This document shows positions 12,039 to 23,607 of a stretch of DNA of 64,000 bases, piece by piece. The position numbers and the translations under genes were made by a program. Location of the stretch: positions 3,824,039-3,888,038 of the forward strand of contig CM055106.1 in the NCBI GenBank assembly GCA_029204225.1, read 5' to 3'. The notes beneath the pieces are model-generated. The model was not told the origin of the DNA. It searched no databases and worked only from the letters and a program-made list of their open reading frames with translations. Position 1 is the first letter of the stretch. Every line of letters starts with the position of its first letter. This DNA comes from Diphasiastrum complanatum. Taxonomy: Eukaryota; Streptophyta; Lycopodiopsida; Lycopodiales; Lycopodiaceae.

Positions 12039-15000
12039 GAACTTTTAGGTCTATTTATGAAGTGTCTTAACCTCAATAGCAGAGACACAGAATGAAAGCT
12101 TGAAAGAAATTAACTATGGAAGCCTGTAAAACCATGGAAATCTTAGGCACTTCAAAAAAGCAAAGTAGGGACTCAAAATGCTTGTTTAGAGAGAGAGAGA
12201 GAGAGTGAGAGAGAGAGAGAGAGGCCTCCTTGAGGATCAATCCTCTACATAGATAGTAACTAGTGAGGTGTCACCTCCCACTTGAATCTCATGCCACATG
12301 GCCTGCCAACTTGGTCCCTTGGACCCAACTTGCACTTACTAACATTAATTTACAAAGAGCCCCGCAAAGTGATTACAAACAAGTTGCCCCCTTGATAAAC
12401 TTGCAACATAATACATATGTGCATGCAAGTGCCTAGCTACTAGGGGTAAAATAGGCATTATGTTTCAACACCCCCCCTTAATGGCTATTTGCAGGTTGCC
12501 GGTAGTTTTAGCTACAAAATGTGTTAGACAACTAAATAATGCACCTCTCAGTTTAGTAGTCACTAGTTGACCGTGAGCTCAAATCTGTAAGGCCCCCCGT
12601 TATGAGTAGAAGCCATTATTGAGCATAGTTGTTAGTATAGGGTCTACTGTGAGACCATGATGGTTATGAGATGGCTAGATTATAGTTTCTATATGCAGCA
12701 AGTCCTAGGGGGTTCGGGGGGCAGTAGCCCCCCGAGAAACAGGGGGTCCGGCGGGCGATAGCCCCCCAACGGCGGCCCCGACGGTACGACCTCTTCATGA
12801 TTTGGCATTCCGACTCCCTGAGTAAAAACACACTTTTTCAGTGGTACAGTTATGGAAGCAGAAAGGACATTGTCAACGGGCCATGAAGCTGAGTTGAGGT
12901 TTCGAAAGAGAAAGCTACCTACTATCAAAGATTTAAAACCTCCGAAGTTCACTGGAGCAGTATCTATGAGAACTACAGATGCCGTTGAGAATTGGTTGCA
13001 AAAGTGGGAGAAAGCATTCCAGATGTGTGGCATAGACGATGAAACTGAGATGATTGCTGAAGCCACATATCGTTTTCAAGAGTCAGCACAAAGGTGGTGG
13101 AGGAAGGTGGAAAAGGATGACCTAGTTCCAACCACATCGGAGGCATTCCGGCAAATGTTTGCACAAAACTGGGTGCCTATGGATGAAGACAACAGAGCCA
13201 TGCAACAATGGTATTATTTGAAGCAGGGTAACTTGAGCATGCAGGATTATGCAGACCAGTACCAAGAGGCTTTGTTACGCATTTCCTCAGGAAGTTCCTA
13301 TATGGGCAGCCCAATGCCCAAAAGGGTCAGCGTCCTTCAATGTTGTCGCCTCAGGACCAAGAATGTGCAAAGAGGGAGAACCTCTGTTTTGGATGTTTGA
13401 GGCAGCATAGGTGGAAGGAATGTCCACGGAACTTGATGCGGACCACATATAATCTTCAGGTGGACCAGATGAACCAGGGTGATGACCCTATGACAGTGGA
13501 AGAGATCGAGCAGGAAGCCAATCCAGATGTTCCACGCCTCATGAATGTTTCGATGGTCAGGAGAGTGAACACGGCTCCACAAGCGCTTTTGTCAAAATCG
13601 GCTCACCAAGGGTATCGATTTCCTAACACTTCTCTTATTGTTATGCGAGGACAGCTGTGTGGTAGAGATGTTCAGGTTCTATTTGACACTGGCTCCTCTC
13701 ATAATGTGTTGAATTCAACTTTGGTATAGAAGTTAGGTGTGAATACTCAACCATCCTAGTACCAGTACATAGTGGAAATGGCTGATGGAAAGGGTACAGA
13801 GATTTGGGATTACTGGGTTGTGGGCATTCCACTAATTGTACAAAGTTAACAGAAGAGTTGGATTTTGAGATAATACGGCTTGCGCGGTTTGATGTGGTGT
13901 TGGGCATTTGATGGCACACGATGCAGAAGGCACACATAGCCTGGGATACTCATTTGTATGAGTTCCAGTTTGATGGTGTGATGCATTCCCTTCGTGGGGA
14001 GCGGGATGTGCATACTGGACCGCTTGTTTCAGCTACGCAGTTGCGTAGGATCCATTGTGAGTACATGTGTGTTTGCTTTCTATTTGATGTCTACTAATAC
14101 TAGTCAGAGTAGCATGCAGTGTGTGCAAACCAGTACTATTGCCAACTTGGATCGAGAGATTAGGAGAGAGTTTTCATATGTCTTCATAGATGATCTTCCA
14201 TCTATTTTACCTCCTAAGAGGAATGTTGAACATAAGATTGAATTAATACCTGGATCATGTCCTGTCAATAGACGTCCTTACAAAATGAGTCTTAAGGAGG
14301 AAGAGGAAGTGAGACGGATGGTCGATGATTATCTGGCCAAGGGGCAGATACGACCTAGTTATTCCCCTTTTGCCTCTCCAATCATTCTTGTAAAAAAGAA
14401 GGATGGATCATGGCGTATGTGTGTAGATTATCGAGGTTTGAACAAGATAACAGTTAAACATCGATATCCTATGCCACGTATAGATGATTTGCTTGATGCC
14501 TTGTCAGGCGCCACTGGGTTCAGTAAAATAGACCTACAGAGTGGATACCATTAGGTTAGAGTTCGTGAAGAGGATGTACACAAGAGGCCTTCAGAACTCG
14601 ATTCGGTCACTATGAGTCTTGTGATGCCATTTGGATTGACTAATGCCCCAGCTACATTCATGATGATGATGAATGATGTGCTCAGACCGTATATGGATAA
14701 GTTTGTCGTAAACTTTGTTGATGACATTCTGACTTACAGTGCAGGTGAGGTCAAGTATATGGCTCACCTTAGGACTGTGTTGTCTACTTTGAGGGAGAAC
14801 ACTTTGTTTGCCAATAATCAAAAAAGTGAATTGTTTAAAAAAGAGATTGAGTATCTTGGTCATGTAGTGTAAACCCTAAACCCACACACTACTATGTGTC
14901 GTAGAATGAGATCGGTTTCTCCCCGAATGAACCTCAATAGCTTACTAATTACTTATGCTACAACTTCATCCCTGAACCCTAAACCTTAAACCACAGCTGC

Positions 15001-17182
15001 AATACGTCGTCTCCCAGCAGCCCAGTATCATCTTTGGAATGGCTGTATCACATTGTTGCTGGAAAGTGTAGCACTGAAAATAGTTGGTAAAATCTATCAA
15101 TTACACCGCAATGAAAACAGGCCACATACGGCTGGGTCTGTTTTTTATGCTACTGTCTAACAATATGTCGCCTCATCTACTGTCGAAAATTACATAGAAA
15201 CAGTCCGCCACATACGGCTGGACCTTATCTAGTCTTAGCATTCCTACGAGTCCTCTATTGACTCCTCGCCCGTTTCAGGTGCATTGTTCTCTCGCTCTCG
15301 TTGGGTCTCCTGGTTAGCCCGACAGATTCGCACCCTTTCCCTTCCCCCTGAAAGGAAATCTTCATGTCAGATGCCGGTGACTGAGGACTGCTCAATCTTT
15401 CCAATTCACATACAACCTGTAAATTTGCTTTACGCATGCATACATCCTGCGTATGAACCAAGTTAGATTCACTCTTGGAATCCATCTACATGATTTCACC
15501 TTTTGTCCTACGTGACAAATGATCTGCAAGATAATGATTATGTCTTAGCTCCACCGAATATTTCTGTTCTAACCTTCTCCATAATGATTCTGCACATGAT
15601 TCCTCACCATAAATCAAGATTAAATCATCTGACAATGACAAACATATATGGCCTATAGCTATATCATTAGTGTTCAGACCATTTATCGAACTTTGAATAT
15701 GATAAGCTTGGCTTTTGAAATTGTCCTGTCACTATTTCCCATAAGCTTGGTTCACTCTTGAAAATATCTACAAGCTGTTTTCTCCATGCATCATAGTTGG
15801 GCTTAGATTCTAAATGAACTCTATATGGATCATGAAATCCAAATGGATCCATCATGCAAGCATAAGAAAAATGGGGTTTAGATTTCATGTTTCAACCTGG
15901 TGCTCTGTACCATTGTTGTAGAATGAATGACGCTAGGAAACAGACATGCATGAAGATTTAAGCAACATGCAAGCTCTGATACCACTGTTGTCAAAACCAA
16001 GAATGCTAGAATAGCTCAAAATCTGGATTCAAGACCCTAGAAATGCTATTTTCAAGGACTACTTGAGCCTAACAGATCTAGGAATGAAACATGCATCTGA
16101 AATACACATAGAACAGCAAGCTATAGATCATAAGAATGATCCTAATTTAATCCTCTTTGAACTCTATTCATTGTCTATTGAATGAATCAAGATGTGGACT
16201 ATTTCCTGCTTGCTGGCCTCTTCAAATAGGTGCCTCAGATCTGTAGATTCAGATTCTGATCAGCTTCTATATGACTTCAATTCACTATGAGAGAAAGAGC
16301 CTATGCAAGAGAAACCACTGGCAAAAGATCCTATTCAATTCTGACAATTAATGAAAGAGATAGGATGAAGATTGGAAACCAGATCCAGCGCCCTACTCCA
16401 GATGGTAGGATGGCTGCCCTGCTTCCAAAGTAGCGAAAATTGAGTGGGAGAAGATCTGAGATGGAGCGCCCTCTTCTAACCAACAGATTGCAACAGATTT
16501 CATGCAAATCTAACAAGAATTGCGGGAGAAACTAGCAAAATGCCTGATCAGATCCACCTGCGAGCTACTACACAATCTGAGATGGAGGAGACAACAAAAT
16601 GATGAAGAATAGAAGATTATTCCAGAAATCACACTCCTCCAAATCGTGGAGGTTCTATCAATAAGAAATGATGTATGTACAATACATTGCATGCTATTGC
16701 CAAGTGTCCAAGGTAGTGGCAATTTGCATGTCTAATTGCATGTGTCTAGTTTGTCATGCATGCATCTTGCATGTTGCATGCAAACTAGGACATGTGGCAA
16801 ACTAACTATTTCTCCCCCATGCACATGTGCATGGGGGTCTACCAAACTCAAGTGGGTATGTGGCATCAACATGCAAGAGGGCCCTCCACGAGTTTGGTGC
16901 TAAAAAAAAATTTGCCTACGTTTATTTGGGCCTTAAAAACTTTGGCCTCAAATAAAACCATGTGCTATGTTTTATTTATTTAACTAGGTTTATATTTCAA
17001 CACACTCGACCGCGCTCATTTTTTTTTTAATTTTCCTTTTTTGGACACTAGACGCGTCCAGTGGACGCGCCCCCCAGCGTCCGGGCACGGACACGTCCGC
17101 GTCCCGGGAGTGCGCCCAGGACCTGGAGGCAATTTTAAAAAAGAAAAAAAAAACAGAAAACAGGCGCGGACAGACTCGCGCC

Positions 17183-17243
<61 letters not shown>

Positions 17244-20200
17244 TTGAGAGTTTGAGAGAGAGATGTTTGGAGTTTGAGTGAGAGAGAGAGATATGGTGAG
17301 AGATTGAGAGAGAGAGAGAGAGGTGTACAGGTGGGTGTGTGCGTGTGTTCTGATTTGTGTGCGTGCGTGGGGAATAGATTAGAGTTTAGGGTTTAGGGTA
17401 TAGGAGCAGAGAGAGAGAGATATATAATAGATTTGTGTGCCTTTGTAAGAGAGAGAGTCACATAACCCTGCGGTGGAGTGACTGAACCCTACGGTACCCG
17501 GACGCCAGTGTGCTGTGAGGCCTTTTCGGTCGAGCGCATATCTGTTGACGTGAGCGGAATAAGTTATGAGAGTGGTCCCCTCTTTTGGTGTTTTTTTTTG
17601 CCCTATTTGTGAAATTGGCTATAGGTGTCCGATTGAGGTGTCGTTAGATGCCACATTGTGTTTCTAAATGCCTACAAGAATGCCAGGAACGTCGGGTTTC
17701 GACTTTACAACACGTACGTCAATTTCTAAATGTCATGCTCACATTTTGGTGTCTTTCTTAGCCTTAGTCTGTGAAATGAGCTGTACTGGTCTGATCGATG
17801 TGTCATAAGATGCTAGAATGTGTTTTTCAATGTCCACAAAAGTGCTGGAACTCTCTTTTGGACCATAGGACACAATTTTAGGGTTACTTACCCTAAAATT
17901 TTAGGACACAATAAGAATTGCTTACATTAACATAGGTTACTTTGACCTGTATGAGACACTTTTGTAAGCAATACTGACTATTCTCCTTGGCTGTCCACGA
18001 GTTTCTACAAGAGGGTTTCTAGCCATCTCTCTCTTTCTTTTGAGAATGCTTTGTGTGATTGAATAGTTAAGATTCTGGATCCTTAGGCTTCTATTTCCTA
18101 CACTTTTTGGGATTTTCCGGGGGCACGTTCCGGGGGGACAAAATCTCAGAACGTGTTCTGAAACGCCCCATGCATCTATGATATATATATTATAGTCCTT
18201 TCTGCGAAAGACAAGCTAGAATAAGTAGTCATGAGTGTGTCGTAGCAAAAAAGAAAAGCGAAAATGCAAAATCTCCTCCATGCGAAAGACAAGCTACAAT
18301 AAGTAGTTGTGAGTGTGTCGTAGTACAAAAGAGAACGAAAATGCAACAAACTTGAGTCAGATAAAGTACAAGATATTGGAGAGTGATATTTGTCAACGTA
18401 CAAGTCCACTGAACTCCGAATCCCCTCACCGATGCGGTGCATGAACTCGTAAATGTGTTGCCTATGTCCAAAATTCCTCTCCAAACACGGTGGTCTAGAA
18501 GTGCGTCGCATCTACTCTGGTACCCCTGAAGTCTTGAAAGCCATCACTAGCATGCATCCTCCATAAATGGTATCATACTGCTAGTAGTCGCTCCAGAACC
18601 AAGAAGTAGTAGACAAAGCGAACGGGTGTTGGCGTCTTCATGACCAGCGGCGAGAAAGTACGAAACAAGGCCAACACCCACTTCTTTCTGGTGATGAAGC
18701 TGATCACACACGCATGGCCTGAGAAGGATCTACATCATAAACATCCAACAAACCAAGGTGGTAAAGCAAGTGAGCAAAATTATACCTAACAGATCCATGC
18801 AAGTGCGCAGAGGTCGTGGATGATGCAATGTGCCAGCACATGGTGTCCACATGATAGTGGAGTGCGCTCTCATCTCCTATTTATCTGCAATTTGCGATGT
18901 TGTCTGTGACAACTTGAACGACGTGCTCCGCCCCAATCTCATTAATGGCAGCGCTGACTGCCTCATATATGAACTCGACGGTGATGGCAACACCACCTCG
19001 AGTGACATCCACACCACCCTGGAAGATTGTGCCAAGCAAGCAAGGAACCAAAATATTGATGATGGATTCGACAAACATTGGTCCATCCATCACTCAATAT
19101 TGTGCATCCATACATGCCTCGAAACATCCAATAGACATAATGCACAATTTAGAGACTTTTCCTGACTCACCTTCAAACCCTATTTCTAAGCCCATGCCAA
19201 GCAAACAAGATGTGAAGAGGACTCTTCTTTCATGTTGCGGAGTAGTTCGATCCCATGAGAGCAAAGCTTAGATTCACAATGTTATGCATGCTATGATGAC
19301 AATCTAACCCTAATTTTCCATGATCAAGCTTACTTTTCTCTCTCTGTCTCTCTCTTTTCTCTCACAAAGATAGCAACAACATTCAAATCCAACAATAAGC
19401 AAATCCAAATAATGAAAGATACAATAAACATGTGAGAGTTGGAAAAAGAGAAGCAAGGACATTCAAATGCCAAATTGGTAGAGGTTCCACCTTCTTTGAT
19501 TGAACATGAAAAATGAAGTACAATGTACCACTATTTATAGTGGATTTTGGGCACTTGGCCTCAATGGCTATTGGCCAATACTAACTTGAATTTTCTTGTT
19601 TCACATAGCTTATATAACGCTTCATGACATAGGTGTAGAAATTTTACCTCATCTAAACATTCAATTGCCGCTATTCGTAAGGATGGTACAAGGAACTCAA
19701 TTGGCATAACAACACTTGGCCTCAATGGCTATTGGCCAAAAACCAGATGAAAATGTGTTTGACTTGTACTAACTTTATAAGCAATTTGGAAATGCTCATA
19801 ATGTAGCATGAAACTTATGTTCCCAATCCGACCTACTAGCCTCAACGGTTTTAGTCAAAATATTGCATAGAATCTTATTAGAAGATTTAATTTGTCATTT
19901 TCCCTTGGGTAGTAAGGTGTGCTAAACCGATGTACCACAAAAAATTCTTCCAAAAAAGTCATGATTGTTTCATTGACGAAATAAGTGTCTCTATCACTCA
20001 CAATTTAGACAGGACATCCAAATCTATAACGTTTTAATACAAGAACTTTGCGGTAGACCTTGCATCTGCACCCCGCACGCACAGCTCTTACTTCAACCCA
20101 TTTGGTCATATAGTCAGTAGCCACAATAATATAACATGCCTGAGTACCCCTTGTAGCTAGATGTATAGGTCTAGTTGTGCTAAACTTGGATGCAACGACT

Positions 20201-23200
20201 CATAATGTGCTTTAGTACGTGGACAAACATCACAGGATTGAATATACTTCTTTGTATCTTTATGAATGGTAGGCACCAACACCCTAATTGTAAAATTTGA
20301 TGAACCGTAATATCAGCTGCAAAGTGACCTCTTGACCAACTCTTTGACATGGATCACGATTCAAAATAAACTTATGTACATCTTTATACATTGTTGGCCA
20401 CCAATATTTTCCATTCATGATTTTCTTAATTGTATTCTTCATAGCAAAATGCCCTCCTGCATCCTCCTCATGAACAACTTTACTCTCGAATGTTGCTGGT
20501 GCATTGCAAAGTCCAAATGGCATTCTAGTGTATGCATAGGTACCCCAATCTGTTGTGAAGGTAGTTTTATCCCAGTCTTCCTTTTTTTTTGAATTTGATT
20601 ATAACCTAAGAAACCATCCAAAAAACTATACCTTTCATAGCCTGCAACTTTATCTAATATAGAATCTGTAAAAGGTAGAGGATGATAATCCTTCTTGGTT
20701 GCATCATTGAGTTTCTTAAAATCCTGAGACACATAGATTTTCCCATTTTCTTTTTCACAACAATAACAATAGGTGACACCCATTCTCTGCTCAAAACCGG
20801 GTAGATAATCCCTGCTTCAAGGTATTTATCCAATTTAGCTTTCACCATCAATGGATATTTTGGATTTAGTCTATATTGTCTTTGCCGAATTGGCAAGGCT
20901 TCTAGATTTAAGTCGATCTTGTGCCCTCCATATTTCTGTGGAATACTCTTTTAATCAGCTAGACTCCAGGCAAAAACATCCCCAAAATCTTTTAAAAGAT
21001 TTTGGTATGTTTGAACCTGATATTTCGATAAATGTATAGATACATTTACCTCTTTGTCTATCCCAATGGAAATCTTTATAATTTCATTACTATCAATCAT
21101 TCCCATTGTTGAATTGACCTCACTCTTACTAAAAATCTTCCGAGCTTGATTGTCAATCTGCTCAAGTTCATCTTCTTCAATCTCGTAACACTCCAGATAT
21201 TGAATATTTGACCAATTCATGTGAATTTCCTTATTGGATCCCTTGATTGGCAATCGACATTAAGTAGAAGGCTTGTCCACCTTTGCTTAGAAAGAACTTC
21301 ATTCATTTTGGGTCCTTGAAAAAAAACCTTCTTCTTTGGTTGGTTTAATTCCTTTGACAAAAGTATTTCGACCTCATATTTCATCATTATGATCATACAA
21401 GATCATCCTTGATATCTTCTTGAGTAAGTGATTTATTGATTCTTTCTTTTGAGGGTGATCTTGATTCATGTTGTTTGTACTTCCTCCCCTTCTTCTGTAC
21501 TTCATAAGCAGGTCGAATTTGACTTTAACTATGCTTCTTAACTTCACTTCTTGTAGATACTTTATCAACTTCAAAATCAAGGTCACTTGGCCATGTAGAA
21601 TCTTCTGTGCAGATATCAATCCTCTACTACATTTTTATTTTTATATTCATTATTGGTTTTTGGTTTCACATATTTTACTACCATCTTTTTCACTGGTGGT
21701 TTTGGACATTCGGATGTGATGTGTCCTTCTCCTTGACAATTACCACACAAAGGCACATATCCAATTTATCTTTAGGACATTTTGTCGAATAGTGTCATGG
21801 GGCTCCACAATTGTAGCAGGTAGCATTACTCCTGCCCCTTTGCGTATTAGTCTTTGATTGATTTAGAATGTACTTCTGCACTAGTACAAATTTCCTTGGT
21901 AGTGGTTTCGAATTAGAATTAAAAATTTCAATCCTTGCTAATTATTGTTAGGATTCGTCATTTGAACTTCATAGACAGGTTCACTTGTGTGAACCTCCAT
22001 CAAATACACCATTTTGTTGTCTGAAGACTCTTCTTCACATTCTTCCATAAAGGCAACCTAAGATCTGTTCTTACATTCGCTATGATGATGTCCTTCCTGC
22101 TTACATTTGGTACAGCACACATTAGATTTGCATATTATAGTAGCAGTTTTCAAACTCTCTTTAGGGTTCTGTAGCTCAAGTAGAGGCACATATTTCTATA
22201 GCCAATTCTCAAATGCATTCCTCTACTCCTCGATTGATTCTTATATATGCATAGTATTCCAACTGTATTGCAATGTCTTCTAACTCACTACAAGATTCAA
22301 ATCAAAGCCATCCTTTTGCACATGATTTCAAAAATATGATTGTTCTGGTAGCATTTAGGTTTCTATTTCTATTTGTAGTTCGTATGTTCTTGATGGTATA
22401 TGTTATGCATGTCCATGTAGTAAGCTTTGGCTCTATGGGCATTTACAAAGCTAATTCTTTCTTATGCAGACAAGCATTCATGGCCCTTGAGCAGCATGGG
22501 ACTTCGTTGCAACTCTAGATCAAATACTTCCGACTGCTAGATGGCATTTTTGGTATGTCCATCTTACTTCTTGGACTCACTACTGGCAGTACTTTTACAT
22601 CTTTAGCCCTCTTCCCCAATACTTCGTTGGAAAAATCATATATGGTTCAAAATTTCAAATTTGGATAGAATCTTCCATATCTTGTCCATTTTTTTAGTTA
22701 CCAGTTAGTAGCTACTGAACAGTCAGCACCAATCTTTCACTAACACATGATTCGAACCTTTTCAGTATGATTCAGCATTCAAGACCTGGGTAAGTGTAGG
22801 CCATAGAATGTGCTTGCAATATGATAAAGTAGTTTGCACCCTAAACCCCATTCGAGCACTCAGTTTCTGCTACTACAAAAGCCCAAGCAAAAATCCAACA
22901 TTTAAAAAAAACCTAGAATAATTTAATGGTTCAGTTCACGAATCAGCCACACATGACACATTGATATCTAGATTGATGATAGCGACTGGTGGTCATTTGT
23001 CGTAGACAAGGCCGTTGCTTCAGTAGTTAGTTAGTCTTACTTTTTAGACATACCCATCAGTTGAACAGCTTTGTTGCGTATTTCATTACGAATTATTGTC
23101 ATTAGTGTAGAGTCTCTACTTTGTTTACTTCACACGATGTACTGCACCCCTCTCCACACTACATCCAGTCCTGGAAATAGTTCGACGTTATTTTGTAGGG

Positions 23201-23541
23201 GGTTGTGGGTTCACAATATGCTGATCTATTTGCAGACATCATTTTATATTCTGAGAGAGGTCATGTATTGTTCACAGGATATTTTAATGCTAGAACAGCA
23301 TATACCGTCAGCTCCAGAGGTTTCATCATCATCGTGATCAATAGCTGCCTCTACAATCATATCTTCTTCTGTCAATTACCAGGATGATGGCACTGTTACA
23401 GCATATATTTTGATTTATGCACTTATTTCCTCATAGATTTTATACTGTTATGTTATAGACATACTTATGCTCCCTACTAGTTGAAAAGACACAAACTTTA
23501 TTTCATCTCTCATTCACCTTTTGGTATTTCAGAGACATTGA

Positions 23542-23607
<66 letters not shown>

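Larger units (their letters stand above)
12852..14872 (+). mobile_element. Ty3/gypsy retrotransposon, truncated (gag-pro-RT)
   Basis: The order gag, zinc knuckle, aspartic protease, RT fits Ty3/gypsy. RNase H and integrase are missing: RT stops at 14872, followed by telomere-like AAACCCTAAACCC. It sits inside intron 2 of the glycosyltransferase gene on the opposite strand. Confidence 0.85.
19620..22200 (-). mobile_element. Ty3/gypsy retrotransposon with three zinc knuckles, decayed
   Basis: Minus-strand order: three CCHC knuckles (22114-21706), unassigned spacer, pre-RT (21253-20951), RT (20896-20470), then a deletion fusing RT to integrase (20460-19690). RNase H is gone. Confidence 0.8.

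Noticed and set aside
15284-15466. 60-residue plus-strand frame near 15.3 kb
   Set aside because: No similarity recognised, and the minus-strand gag of the copia element lies next to it.
17041-17247. Open frame ending in a long Arg-Glu repeat
   Set aside because: It is a translation of the (GA)n microsatellite and GC-rich block, with no family features.
22273-22518. Hydrophobic 81-residue frame
   Set aside because: It lies inside the intron, has no recognisable family and the hydrophobicity follows from T-rich DNA.
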